This document shows, piece by piece, positions 1 through 9,800 of a DNA stretch of 47,803 nucleotides (position 1 is the stretch's first letter; every line of letters starts with the position of its first letter). The stretch is from Streptomyces sp. TRM68367. GTDB lineage: Bacteria > Actinomycetota > Actinomycetes > Streptomycetales > Streptomycetaceae. The stretch lies in the NCBI RefSeq assembly GCF_014495685.1, contig NZ_JACTVI010000046.1:15825-63627 (forward strand), written 5' to 3'. Position numbers and translations under genes: made by a program. The notes below the pieces were generated by a model. It was not told the DNA's origin, made no database searches, and saw only the letters and a list, made by a program, of their open reading frames with translations.

Positions 1-68
1 CCTTGCGCCGGACCCGACAGCCCGGGCCGGACTTCCCGCCTCGCCCCGGAAAACCGCCGACGCCCGGT

Positions 69-524
69 TCAGCAGCGCCGCCCCCGCTCCGCCACCCCGT
101 CCACCAGCGTGTCCAGCAGCCCCCCGAACACCTTCCGCTGCTCCTCCGTGAGCGGTGCGAGGATCTCCTCGGCCGCCTCCCGGCGCGCACTGTGCAGCTC
201 CCGCAGGGCCTTGCGGCCGTCGTCCGTGAGCTCGATCCGGATCACCCGGCGGTTGGCCGGATCGGGCGCCCGGCGCACCTTGCCGCTCGCCTCCAGCCCG
301 TCGACCAGCGTCGTCACGGCGCGCGGCACCACCTCCAGACGCTCGGCCAGGTCGGCCATGCGCGGCGGCGAGCCGTAGTGCGCCAACGTGCGCAGCAGCC
401 GGGACTGCGCCGGCGTGACACCGAGATCGCGCTGCTGGAGGTGGCGCTTCTGGATGCGGTGCACCCGGCGCGTGAGCCGAAGCAACTGCTCGGCGAGCAC
501 GCCGTCGGGATCGGGGGTGGTCAT
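69..524 (-). CDS. MarR-family transcriptional regulator
   Basis: This 151-residue protein has the size and layout of a MarR winged-helix dimer. Helices at about residues 12-50 form the dimer and DNA-binding scaffold, the recognition helix is about residues 62-80 (VPRAVTTLVDGLEASG) and the wing is about 84-102 (RAPDPANRRVIRIELT). The final helices at 104-145 close the dimer. It is divergent from the ABC exporter at 639, with an inverted repeat in the 114-base gap. The usual arrangement would be a ligand-responsive repressor of that exporter and of itself. The family is clear; the target is inferred from the gene order. Confidence 0.9.
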   Translation of the reverse strand: MTTPDPDGVLAEQLLRLTRRVHRIQKRHLQQRDLGVTPAQSRLLRTLAHYGSPPRMADLAERLEVVPRAVTTLVDGLEASGKVRRAPDPANRRVIRIELTDDGRKALRELHSARREAAEEILAPLTEEQRKVFGGLLDTLVDGVAERGRRC

Positions 525-546
525 GCGGGAACGATATCAGGACCAC

Positions 547-575
547 GCTCATTGTGAGCATAGGTAACAATGAGC
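547..575. promoter_or_regulatory. Candidate MarR operator
   Basis: Perfect 9-base arms GCTCATTGT (547-555) and ACAATGAGC (567-575) are separated by 11 bases. The site lies in the gap between the divergent MarR gene and the ABC exporter and is much richer in A+T than its surroundings. MarR proteins usually bind such palindromes in divergent promoters, so this is the probable binding site. No promoter boxes were assigned with confidence. Confidence 0.6.
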
Positions 576-638
576 TAAGCTCCGTCAGGCCTGTGCAGTT
601 CCCGTGAGTATCCGGCCTTTCGTCTCCCGAAGGAGCCC

Positions 639-2441
639 ATGCACCCCGACCACGTACCCGACTGGCACCCATCCGCCGACGCCGAGGAGCAGCCCCGGCA
701 GGTGCGCCGCATCCTGCGTCTCTTCCGCCCCTACCGGGGCCGGCTGGCGATCGTCGGCCTGCTGGTCGGCGCCTCCTCGCTCGTCTCGGTCGCCACGCCC
801 TTCCTGCTGAAGGCGACCCTCGACGTCGCGATTCCCGAGGGCCGCACCGGCCTGCTCACCCTGCTCGCCCTCGGCATGATCCTCAGCGCCGTCCTCACCA
901 GCGTCTTCGGCGTGCTCCAGACGCTGATCTCCACGACGGTCGGCCAGCGCGTCATGCACGACCTGCGTACTGCCGTCTACGGCCGCCTGCAGCGCATGTC
1001 GCTCGCCTTCTTCACCCGCACCCGCACCGGCGAGGTGCAGTCCCGCATCGCCAACGACATCGGCGGCATGCAGGCCACCGTCACCTCCACCGCGACCTCC
1101 CTGGTCTCCAACGCGACCAGCGTGGTCGCCACCATCGTCGCGATGGTCGCCCTCGACTGGCGCCTGACCGTTGTCTCGCTGCTACTGCTCCCGCTGTTCG
1201 TGTGGATCAGCCGCCGCGTCGGCAACGAACGCAAGCGGATCACCACCCAGCGCCAGAACCAGATGGCCGCGATGGCCGCCACGGTCACCGAGTCGCTCTC
1301 GGTCAGCGGCATCCTGCTCGGCCGCACGATGGGCCGCTCCGACTCGCTGACCAAGTCCTTCGCCGCGGAGTCGGAGCAACTTGTCGACCTCGAGGTGCGG
1401 TCGAACATGGCCGGACGCTGGCGCATGGCCGTCATCACGATCGTCATGGCCGCCATGCCCGCCGTCATCTACTGGACCGCGGGCCTGGCCCTCCAGCTCG
1501 GCGGCCCCCAGGTCTCCATCGGCACCATCGTCGCCTTCGTCTCGCTCCAGCAGGGCCTGTTCCGCCCGGCCGTGAGCCTGCTCGGCACCGGCGTCCAGAT
1601 CCAGGCATCGCTCGCGCTGTTCCAGCGCATCTTCGAGTACCTCGACCTGCCCATCGACATCACCGAGCGCGAGCGGCCGGTCCGCCTCGACGAGATCAAG
1701 GGCGAGGTCCGCTTCGAGCGCGTCGAGTTCCGCTACGACGACCAGGGCGACGCCATCCTCGACGGCATCGACCTCACCGTCCCGGCCGGGACCAGCCTCG
1801 CGGTCGTCGGTGCGACCGGTGCCGGCAAGTCCACGCTCGGCGCGCTGGTGCCGCGGCTGTACGACGTGACCGGTGGCCGCGTCACCCTCGACGGCGTCGA
1901 CGTGCGCGACCTCGACTTCGACACCCTGGCCCGCGCGGTCGGCGTCGTCTCCCAGGAGACGTACCTCTTCCACGCCTCGGTGGCCGACAACCTCCGCTTC
2001 GCCAAGCCCGGCGCCACCGACGAGGAGCTGCACCAGGCGGCGAAGGCGGCTCAGATCCACGACCACATCGCCGCCCTGCCCGACGGCTACGACACGGTCG
2101 TCGGTGAGCGCGGCCACCGCTTCTCCGGCGGCGAGAAGCAGCGTCTGGCCCTCGCCCGGACCATCCTGCGCGACCCGCCCGTCCTCATCCTCGACGAGGC
2201 GACCAGCGCTCTGGACACCCGCACCGAGGCCGCGGTCCAGGACGCCATCGACGCGCTGTCGGCGGGCCGTACCACGCTCACCATCGCCCACCGGCTGTCC
2301 ACCGTCCGGGGCGCCGACCAGATCGTGGTCCTCGACTCCGGCCGCGCCCTCGAACGCGGCACCCACGAGGAGCTGCTGGACCGGGGTGGGCGCTATGCGG
2401 CACTCGTGCGGAGGGACGCCCGACTTGAGCCGACAAACTGA
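639..2441 (+). CDS. ABC exporter, fused permease and ATPase
   Basis: This is a 600-residue half-transporter of the multidrug/lipid exporter type. The transmembrane domain (about residues 35-320) has six predicted helices. The nucleotide-binding domain follows with Walker A GATGAGKST (391-399), signature FSGGEKQR (from 495), Walker B ILDEATSALD (Asp519, Glu520) and H-loop His551. All catalytic residues are present. No second half-transporter adjoins it, so it probably works as a homodimer. Position next to a divergent MarR gene suggests inducible export of a drug or metabolite; the substrate cannot be told from the sequence. The gene ends 43 bases before mltG. Confidence 0.93.
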   Translation: MHPDHVPDWHPSADAEEQPRQVRRILRLFRPYRGRLAIVGLLVGASSLVSVATPFLLKATLDVAIPEGRTGLLTLLALGMILSAVLTSVFGVLQTLISTTVGQRVMHDLRTAVYGRLQRMSLAFFTRTRTGEVQSRIANDIGGMQATVTSTATSLVSNATSVVATIVAMVALDWRLTVVSLLLLPLFVWISRRVGNERKRITTQRQNQMAAMAATVTESLSVSGILLGRTMGRSDSLTKSFAAESEQLVDLEVRSNMAGRWRMAVITIVMAAMPAVIYWTAGLALQLGGPQVSIGTIVAFVSLQQGLFRPAVSLLGTGVQIQASLALFQRIFEYLDLPIDITERERPVRLDEIKGEVRFERVEFRYDDQGDAILDGIDLTVPAGTSLAVVGATGAGKSTLGALVPRLYDVTGGRVTLDGVDVRDLDFDTLARAVGVVSQETYLFHASVADNLRFAKPGATDEELHQAAKAAQIHDHIAALPDGYDTVVGERGHRFSGGEKQRLALARTILRDPPVLILDEATSALDTRTEAAVQDAIDALSAGRTTLTIAHRLSTVRGADQIVVLDSGRALERGTHEELLDRGGRYAALVRRDARLEPTN

Positions 2442-2484
2442 AGATATGCCAGGTTTGTGACGATATGCGGGTTACCGTGCCCGC

Positions 2485-3342
2485 ATGCAGATGAACACAC
2501 CGCCACGGAGCCCGCGGGGCTCACGGGGCACGATCCGACTGACGCGCCGGGGCCGTATCGCCCTGATCGCGACCGGAGCCGTCGTGGCCGGCACCGCCGT
2601 GGCGGTGCCGCTGCTGAGCCTGGGCGCCGGCGAGCCCGAGAAGCCCACCACCCTGGTCATCCCGGAGGGCTGGCGCGCCAGCCAGGTCTACGGCGCCGTC
2701 GACAAGGCGCTCGAGCTGCCCGCGGGTACCACGAAGAAGTCCTTCACCAAGGCCAACCTGAAACTGCCGAACGACGCCGAGGGCAACCCCGAGGGCTACC
2801 TCTTCCCGTCGACGTATCCGCTCGACGAGAAGGCCACGCCCGAGAAGCTGTTGTCGTTCATGGTCGACACGGCGAACAAGAAGTTCAACGGCGCCCCGAT
2901 CGCCGCCGGAGCGCAGCGCAATGCGATGAACGTCTACCAGGCCGTCACCATCGCGAGCATCGTCCAGGCCGAGGCCGCCACCAAGGCCGACATGGGCAAG
3001 GTGGCCCGGGTGATCTTCAACCGGCTGGAGCGCGGCATGCCGCTCCAGATGGACTCCACCATCAACTACGCGCTGGGCCGCTCCACACTGCGGACCACGG
3101 CGGGCGACACGCGGATCGACAGCCCCTACAACTCGTACCAGCGCATGGGCCTGCCGCCCACGCCCATCGCCAACCCGGGCGAGGAGGCCCTACGGGCCGC
3201 GATCAACCCGACCCCGGGCGACTGGCTCTACTTCGTCACGGTCAAGCCGGGCGACACCCGCTTCACCTCCGACTACGGCGAACACCAGCGCAACGTCGCC
3301 GAGTTCAACGCCCACCACAAGAGCGCGCGGACCAAAACGTGA
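2485..3342 (+). CDS. mltG: Endolytic murein transglycosylase, MltG/YceG family
   Basis: The protein has 285 residues. A short basic cytoplasmic tail (to about residue 25) leads into one membrane helix (about 27-48), followed by an extracytoplasmic YceG domain. The conserved catalytic segment SIVQAEA has its Glu at residue 163. Downstream it shows VARVIFNRLERGMPLQMDST, the SPYNSY stretch and the GLPPTPIANPG loop, all family hallmarks. MltG cuts nascent glycan strands to end their polymerisation. The protein is shorter than the long housekeeping MltG usual in Streptomyces and lies away from aroE-type neighbours, so it is probably a second paralogue. It follows the ABC exporter by 43 bases on the same strand and may be cotranscribed. 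Confidence 0.88.
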   Translation: MQMNTPPRSPRGSRGTIRLTRRGRIALIATGAVVAGTAVAVPLLSLGAGEPEKPTTLVIPEGWRASQVYGAVDKALELPAGTTKKSFTKANLKLPNDAEGNPEGYLFPSTYPLDEKATPEKLLSFMVDTANKKFNGAPIAAGAQRNAMNVYQAVTIASIVQAEAATKADMGKVARVIFNRLERGMPLQMDSTINYALGRSTLRTTAGDTRIDSPYNSYQRMGLPPTPIANPGEEALRAAINPTPGDWLYFVTVKPGDTRFTSDYGEHQRNVAEFNAHHKSARTKT

Positions 3343-3354
3343 CCCGGCGGGACA

Positions 3355-3975
3355 TCACGCGGCGGCCACCGGCTCCCTCGCCAGCAGCCGCCTGATGTCC
3401 CGTACGGCCGCGCGTCCGGCCCGGTTGGCGCCGATGGTGCTGGCCGACGGCCCGTAGCCGACGAGGTGGATCCGCGGATCGGCGAACGCCCGTGTCCCCG
3501 CGACGCGGATCCCGCCGCCGGGTTCGCGCAGCTTCAGCGGCGCGAGATGGTCGACGGCCGCCCGGAACCCGGTGGCCCACAGGATGACGTCGGCGGCCAC
3601 ACGCCGCCCGTCGCTCCACTCCACGCCGTCGGGCGTGATGCGCTCGAACATGGGCCGCCGGTCCAGGACTCCGTCCTCGATCCCCTGCCGGATCGCGTCG
3701 TCCAGCGGCAGACCCGTGACCGAGACGACGCTCTTCGGCGGCAACCCCTGCCGCACCCGCTCCTCGACCATCGCGACGGCCGACCGGCCCGCGCCCTCGT
3801 CGAACGGGCCCTCGCGGAAGACCGGTGGCCGCCGGGTCACCCACGTGGTGGCGGCCGCGTACGGCGCGATCTCCAGCAGGTGCTGGGTGCCCGAGGCGCC
3901 CCCGCCCACCACCACGACCTGCTGCCCCGCGAACTCCTCGGGCCCGGGGTACTGCGCGGTGTGCAGCTGGCGTCA
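3355..3975 (-). pseudogene. FAD/NAD(P)-binding monooxygenase remnant, N-terminus lost
   Basis: The reading frame holds the C-terminal half of a CzcO-type flavin monooxygenase. It begins RQLHTAQYPGPEEFAG and runs into the second dinucleotide fold VVVVGGGASG, then WATGF at the end of a Rossmann sheet. A TGA lies immediately upstream of RQLHTA (near 3978), and the first FAD fold GxGxxG with the preceding roughly 130-160 residues is missing. The yjbQ start follows within 45 bases of the break. A GTG internal to the fold could start a 186-residue product, but it would lack the FAD site. I call it a deletion remnant. Confidence 0.75.
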
Positions 3976-4017
3976 GCGGTCGCCTGCGAAACCCTGCGTA
4001 TGAGTCAGGATGGGGGC

Positions 4018-4440
4018 ATGTCCGATGCCTTCACCACCCGGATCCTGAACGTCGCCACCGGCTCCTCGGAGCGCGTCGTCGACATCACGCGCGACTGCGA
4101 GGCCTTCCTGCGGGAGGCCGCGGCCGGGCGCGACGGTCTGCTGAACGTCTTCGTGCCCCACGCTACGGCGGGCGTCGCGATCATCGAGACCGGCTCCGGC
4201 AGCGACGACGATCTCCTGGCCACCCTGCACACCCTCCTGCCCGCCGACGACCGCTGGCAGCACCGCCACGGCAGCCCGGGCCACGGCCGCGACCACGTCC
4301 TCCCGGCCATCGTCCCGCCCCACGCCACGCTGCCGGTGGTGGACGGGCGACTGGAGCTGGGAACGTGGCAGTCGGTGTGTCTGGTCGACACGAACGTCGA
4401 CAACCCCGACCGAAGGGTTCGATTGACTTTCCTGGGTTAG
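4018..4440 (+). CDS. YjbQ/UPF0047 family protein
   Basis: The protein has 140 residues, the normal family length. Family markers are visible: PHATAGVAIIE (His48), a His-rich stretch QHRHGSPGHGRDH (residues 81-93), PPHATLPV (His102) and GTWQS (115-119), with a final DRRVRLTFLG strand. Members form compact trimers with conserved His residues; the E. coli homologue has weak thiamine-phosphate synthase activity, but the true role is uncertain. The ATG at 4018 sits about 45 bases from the broken monooxygenase, and ATGAGT at 4000 is out of frame. Probably expressed alone. Confidence 0.85.
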   Translation: MSDAFTTRILNVATGSSERVVDITRDCEAFLREAAAGRDGLLNVFVPHATAGVAIIETGSGSDDDLLATLHTLLPADDRWQHRHGSPGHGRDHVLPAIVPPHATLPVVDGRLELGTWQSVCLVDTNVDNPDRRVRLTFLG

Positions 4441-4474
4441 CCAAGACAGGAAGGGCAGCCCGAAGCTGGCAGGT

Positions 4475-5002
4475 TCAGCGGGCTTGAAGGGCGCCGCTGT
4501 CGATGAGGCCCTGTATGTAGGGCGGCCAGTCCCTCTCCAGGCTCTGGGCGATGCCGTTGTGCACGTCGCGCCGCAGTTGCGGGCTGACGTGCTCGACGCC
4601 GCCGTTCGGGTAGTGCAGGCGCAGACCGTCCCGGCTGGCATCGCACAGGATGGCGTGGGCCTTCTGCGTGAGGGTGAGGAACAACTGAGGGACAGGTGCG
4701 TTCAGGAGTTCGTCGATGACCGCCTCATGGTCGATGCCGAGGCTCGCCCAAGTCTGACCCTGCTTGTCGAGCCAGAGCGTGACGTCGGAGAAAAAGACGG
4801 CCTTTCCCGGCCCCTCGATCGCGTCGGTGGCCAGGGCGGACGCGAGATCGAGTGCGGTGCCGGCGCTCTGGCTGACGAGGGAGCGGGGGATCATCGACGG
4901 TGCGATGGCAGCCGCACACTCTCCCCAGTCGCCGCCGGTTTCGGCCGGCCAGGGCAGACCCAGCACGAACCATCCGGTCGGTGACAGTAGTGAGGCGCTC
5001 AT
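4475..5002 (-). CDS. Hypothetical protein, last gene of the helicase operon
   Basis: A 175-residue soluble protein that I do not recognise. It has no signal peptide or membrane helix. Visible features are an N-terminal hydrophobic GWFVLGLPWPAE segment, a central acidic region and a C-terminal stretch with HYPNGGVEHV and ERDWPPYIQGLIDSGAL. It lies 98 bases after the membrane-protein gene on the same strand, so it may be the fifth member of the same transcription unit, though less tightly coupled than the other four. A likely ribosome site (AAGGAGGAAAGC) stands just before its ATG. Confidence 0.7.
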   Translation of the reverse strand: MSASLLSPTGWFVLGLPWPAETGGDWGECAAAIAPSMIPRSLVSQSAGTALDLASALATDAIEGPGKAVFFSDVTLWLDKQGQTWASLGIDHEAVIDELLNAPVPQLFLTLTQKAHAILCDASRDGLRLHYPNGGVEHVSPQLRRDVHNGIAQSLERDWPPYIQGLIDSGALQAR

Positions 5003-5100
5003 CCTGCTTTCCTCCTTGATGTTGTGATCACGTTCTCTGATCCATTCCCCCGATGCGCTTCATAACGTGGATGAGCTGCCTGCCCGGAGGTCGGAATCGG

Positions 5101-5628
5101 TCAGACTTCGAGGTCCGCGTAGCGCACAACCTGGACGGTGAGGCCGACAAGCATGGCTGTTTCAGCCAGAGAGACCAGGAGCAGCGGCCACTGTGTCGGG
5201 CCGAGCAGCCAGTAGACGGCGAGGGACGCGAGCGGGGCCATGCAGAACGTCAGCAGATCCACGGCAAGTTGGAATCGCTTGCGGGAGTGCCGGTGCACAT
5301 CGCGGCGGTGTGCGGATTCCCAGCCGAAGACCTCGCTCCGCTCCGGTGTGAGTTCCTTGAGACGAGGGGCCAGTTCGTCCCGTATGTACCGGCCGATGGC
5401 CGAGATCTTCTCGTCGTTGATCAGATAGGTCCAGCCGAGGGTGACCGACAGCGGTGGCAGCAGAAGCAGCATTTCGAGATGGCCGCCCCGAGTCAGCGTC
5501 GAGCCGACCACCGCTGCCATGACGCCGAGGGTGGCGTAGATGAGGTTGTCGCGGAAGCCGATACGGGCTCGCTGCTCCTGCTTGATCTGCTCGTACTCGG
5601 CGAGCAGGAGTTGGCCGGTTTCGATCAC
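5101..5628 (-). CDS. Four-helix membrane protein of unknown family
   Basis: The 175-residue protein has four predicted membrane helices at about residues 27-45, 51-70, 119-141 and 146-168. The N-terminal 25 residues are amphipathic (QLLLAEYEQIKQEQRARIGF). A charged loop at 71-118 contains GRYIRDELAPRL and RRDVHRHSRKR. The layout of two hairpins with a cytoplasmic helical loop resembles small membrane effectors found beside nucleotide-sensing defence genes, such as SLATT-type proteins; this is a resemblance, not an assignment. Its ATG overlaps the stop of the 404-residue gene by 4 bases, so translation is coupled. Confidence 0.75.
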   Translation of the reverse strand: MIETGQLLLAEYEQIKQEQRARIGFRDNLIYATLGVMAAVVGSTLTRGGHLEMLLLLPPLSVTLGWTYLINDEKISAIGRYIRDELAPRLKELTPERSEVFGWESAHRRDVHRHSRKRFQLAVDLLTFCMAPLASLAVYWLLGPTQWPLLLVSLAETAMLVGLTVQVVRYADLEV

Positions 5629-6839
5629 TTTTGTTCATTCTCCAGTCGGGCCAGCTGGGCCTCCAGTCCGCTGAGGCCGGTTCTCCCGGCGCCGCCCCGG
5701 AGGCGGGACAGGTCGGGGACCTCCAGGCGCAGTTGGCGGGCCAGGCGAGCGATGAGTTCCTCCGCCTCCTGTCGCGTGACCTGCCTCCGAGAGCCGAGGC
5801 GTTGGTCCAGGCGTTCCAGCAGGGCGTGCTTCCGTGGCGTTACCTCCGGGCACCACAGGCGGAAGAAGCGGCTGCCTGCCATGCGGTAGGTGCCGATGCG
5901 GGAACACGGGAGCCCGTTCTCGCCGAAGGCGGTGGCGGGCAGCGAGACGGACCAGGTGCCGTCGTCGTCCTGTTCCGGGGCTATGGAGTCGAGGTCCTGC
6001 TCGCGGAGCCAGTTCCGGGCGGCCCGCAGGACGCGCTCGTCCGCATCCTCGCCCTTCTCCTCGTTGTCGAGGGCGTTGACCAGCTCTGGAGCACGGGCGC
6101 AGAGCTCGCTGAGCTCCGGGTCATGCGCGGCCCCCGCCCCAGCCTGGCCGTAGACCAGGAGTCCGTCCCGGCCACGCACCAGATAGACCGGCAGGAAGGC
6201 GAGCTTCTCGTCCAGGCTCTCCAGCGCGTCCAGGGCGACGGGCAGATTGAACCGGGCCCGGTCCTTGCGGTCTTTGAGGCGGTCCAGTGCTGAGCGGTCG
6301 AAGCCGGATGTCATGTGGATCGGGGTGAAGCGCGGGTAGCGGTCGCTCCGCGTCGCGGTGGCCAGTTCGTCACCGGACAGCAGGGTCACGACCTCTTCGT
6401 CGTAGTGGGCCCGGGGCAGCGGGGTGCAGCTCAGGGCCTCGAAGTACAGCTTGCGGCGGTCCTGACGGGTGACCACATAGCGGATGTCGTCGTCCACGGA
6501 GCGCTGCCCCAGAGACGTCAGGGACAGACGGTCCTGGGACTCCCGCAAGTGGCCGATCGCGGTCAGGAAGCGCACGGCCTGCGCGACCAGGGCACGGTCC
6601 AGGGCGAAGAACGCGGCGAGTTCGTCGACGGTGTGCAGGGCGCCGTGGCGCAGCCCGCGCTCCAGGAAACGGTCGATGAGGAAGAAGTCCTCGCCCTCGG
6701 TGATGTCGGCGCGGATCTCCACCTGCCAGACGGGCAGGAGCAGGGCGTGGAGCCAGGTGGGCACCATGCCCTGGCCGAAGGCGGCATCCTCCAGGACCCG
6801 CTCCTCGGGGAAGGGCATCAGGCGGCGCGCGGTCGTCAC
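5625..6839 (-). CDS. Unknown 404-residue protein with probable winged helix
   Basis: I cannot name the family. Residues about 50-115 (FFLIDRFLERGLRHGALHTV through LTSLGQRSV) have the pattern of a winged-helix domain: three helices followed by a short hairpin. The middle (about 165-225) carries a mixed alpha/beta segment with FLPVYLVRGRDGLLVYG, and the last 60 residues form a charged helix (LARQLRLEVPDL, LEAQLARLENEQK). No enzyme motif is visible. The start overlaps the helicase stop by 4 bases and the stop overlaps the next start by 4 bases. It is therefore made together with both neighbours and is probably a partner or adaptor of the helicase. Confidence 0.75.
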   Translation of the reverse strand: MTTARRLMPFPEERVLEDAAFGQGMVPTWLHALLLPVWQVEIRADITEGEDFFLIDRFLERGLRHGALHTVDELAAFFALDRALVAQAVRFLTAIGHLRESQDRLSLTSLGQRSVDDDIRYVVTRQDRRKLYFEALSCTPLPRAHYDEEVVTLLSGDELATATRSDRYPRFTPIHMTSGFDRSALDRLKDRKDRARFNLPVALDALESLDEKLAFLPVYLVRGRDGLLVYGQAGAGAAHDPELSELCARAPELVNALDNEEKGEDADERVLRAARNWLREQDLDSIAPEQDDDGTWSVSLPATAFGENGLPCSRIGTYRMAGSRFFRLWCPEVTPRKHALLERLDQRLGSRRQVTRQEAEELIARLARQLRLEVPDLSRLRGGAGRTGLSGLEAQLARLENEQK

Positions 6840-9800
6840 GGTCGGCCTCCTCCCGGGGCCAGGCCAGCGGCTTCGTCAAGGCCCGGGGCGGCTTCGGCGA
6901 GCGCCGCCACGACGTCCTGGTAGTCCCACAGGTCGCCGCGGTCGAGCAGATGCTGGTGCATGTCCTCGACGAGAGCGCGGAAGCCGGGGTCGTCCGCGCG
7001 GAGCAGGGTACTCAGGTCACCCATCAGCACCAGTTGGCTCTTGGCGCGAGTGAAGGCGACGTTGGCGCGGCGCAGCTCTTTCAGGAAGCCGATCCGGCCC
7101 TCGCGGTTGCTGCGCGTGAAGCCGTAAAGGACGACCTCGCGCTCCCCGCCCTGGTAGGAGTCGACGCTGCCGACCGAGGCATCCGCGAGCTGGGAGTCGC
7201 CGATCAGGGGGGTGAGGTGGCGGACGACCTCCAGGCGCTGCGCGAGGTAGGGGACGATCACCACCCACTCGGAACCCCGCCGGTGGTAGAAGGCGGCGAG
7301 ACGGGCCAGGAGGCGCGCCTCACAGGTGTTGAAGGCGCCTCTGCGGCCGCGGCGCTCGGTACCACGTCCACTCGACTCGTGACGTACACGGTCGGGCAGG
7401 GCGGCGGTGTCGACGAAGGCCATCGGGCTCGCGAACAAAGGGTCGGTGTGCCGGTGTTCCTTCTCGGTGAGCAATTCTCCCCGGTAGAAGGCGGCCGAGA
7501 TGAAGTCGGCGATCTCGGCGGGCATCCGGCGCTGCCGGGTCAGCTGGACGACATGCGAGGAGGGCAGTCCAGCACGCAGCTGTTCCAAGGCGCTCTGCGA
7601 CATCAGCCGGACCAGTTCGGGGTCGCCGACGCCCTGGACCCAGTCGGCCACCTCGGGGTCGTGGAAGGGCGGCAGTTGCCGGTCGTCGCCGACCAGAACG
7701 CCGCGGCGGACCCGGGTCAGTGGCACCAGCGCATCCGCGACGCCGATCTGGCCGGCCTCGTCGACGATCCCCAAGTCGAAGTCGACTCCGGACAGTTCGG
7801 AGCGGGACGCGGCCCCGATGCAGGTGGCGCCGACCACCTGGGCGTAGCGGACGAGTTCGGGCACCAACTGGCCCGGCTCCTGGCCGATGGCGGCTTGCCA
7901 CTGCCGGGCGAGTTCCTGGCGCCGGGAGAGGAGCGGCAGCCACGCCTCCAGCTGTCGGTGCAGAGCGTGCAGTGCCGCTGCCGAATCGGCCGCATCCGGC
8001 AGTCGAGTGGGCGCGGACACGCCAGGCATGACCGTGCCAAGCGCCCGGACGGCCATGTCGGCGGCCTCGTGGGCGGACTGAAGCCCTTTGCCGAGCCGAT
8101 GCTCTGCCGCCTGGCGGGCGGCCAGGGCCGAACTGACGGCAGGGGACTCGCGGACCGCGCGGTCCGCCTGGGCGCTCGCCGCTTCCGCCTGCCGACTCAG
8201 CTCAGGGCCCAGCGCCTCAAGCCGCTGAATCTCGTGCCACACCGTGGTCAGCTCCTCTTCTCCGCGGCGGGCCCTTGAGCGGTGCAGCCGACCGGTCAAC
8301 CGGGCGTTGGACCGCTGCTGTTCGGACTGCACCTTCATCTGGAGCCGCGAAGCCCGCTCGGTGAGCACCTGCCGAGCCGACTCCCGTTCGCTCTCCTCGT
8401 GTTGGAGTGATGCCAGCCGCTCCCGGGCCGGCGCTGCGGCCGCTTGAACCGCGTCCTGCAGACGCAGGGCCGCGGCCCTCTCGTGCTGGATCAGGTCGTC
8501 CACCTGGTGGAGTCGGGTGGCGAGCTCTGCCGTCCAGGGCGCGGCGGCCTCCGCCTCTCGGTAGTCCTGGGTGCGCTGGACCATCGCGTGCCGGATTCCG
8601 TCGGACAGGTTCTCCGACTGTTCCTCCAGGAGCAGTGGTTTCACATCGGCGTGGACCGTGCTCTCGTCTCCGACCCGGATCACCACGAGATCCGGTGGCA
8701 GCCGGGCCAGCACGTTGTCCACCGCGCGATTGGTGTGGGAGGTGACGAGGACCCGGCCGCCGCCGGTGGCGGCCGTGATCGCGGTGGTGTGGGCGATCTC
8801 GGTGATGGTCCGGGTCTTGCCGGTACCGGGCGGGCCGAGCACCACCAGGAGGTCCTCGGTTGTCAGCGCCTTACGGAAAGCTTCGAGCTGTTCGGGGTCG
8901 AGCTCCTCGTGCGGCCGCGCGGTCGTGGCCGGGATGGTGCGCACGCGGTGCTCAACCACTGCCGGGAGCAGACCGGGATTCTTGGTGTCCCCCGTGCGGA
9001 GGCTCGCAACGGCCTGCCGCTGCTTGTTGAAGACCACGTTGCTCGGGATGAGTTCCAGTGCTCCGCGAGCCGGTATACGTTCCCACGACACGGGCTGGTC
9101 GAAGCGGACGGTGACGGAACTTTCCGTGGTCCGGCCTACTTTGCCGCGGGTCTCCGTGTCACCCTGAATGCGGACAAATGTGCCGCCCGGCGGTAACTCC
9201 GGCCCGATGAGCTGGAATTCGTAAGCCGACTGCGGAGCGCTGCTGCGTCTGCCCCCGGTGGCGGTCACGCCCTGATACAGAAAGGGGTCGGCCTCGCGCT
9301 CTTCCCGGGTGGTGATCTCCTCGGTCGCGTCGACCAGCCGGTCCACCGTGTCGAGGAACTCCGACTGGGCTTCGCTGACGGAGGGGGTCTCTCGCTGCTG
9401 CGTGTGTGCTTGGCCGAGACTCTGCCAGGCCTCTTCAAGGTCCTGCCACTGGGCGTCCGAGCCCTCGGGCACCGCCCTCAGCTCGAACACCATCTGCCAG
9501 ACGGGCGGGCGCACCAGGAGACAGGACCGGGCAAGGCGCGCGTGGTCGGCGAGGCGCAGCGGATCGATGTGTTTGACGAAGTAGCCAGTACCTCGGTTCG
9601 TTGCTTCGAGGCGCAGCCGGTACGTACGCGTGTGAACCAGCAAAGACGGTTTGTACCTGCCGTTACCCGAGCTGACGCTCACGGCGGCGCCGCCTTCGAG
9701 CTGATTCAGATCGTGGATGATCTGCGAGACATCGCGCGGCAGCCCGGCGCTGGACTCGGCCTTCGTGCGGAGCTGTTCGTCCAGGGTGAGCCCCGGGACG

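Noticed and set aside
1182..2366. 394-codon minus-strand frame
   Set aside because: It is an antisense shadow of the ABC exporter.
3349..3401. Inverted repeat GGGACATCA / TGATGTCCC as a terminator
   Set aside because: The arms are 35 bases apart and lie inside the monooxygenase remnant; possible terminator for mltG but weak.
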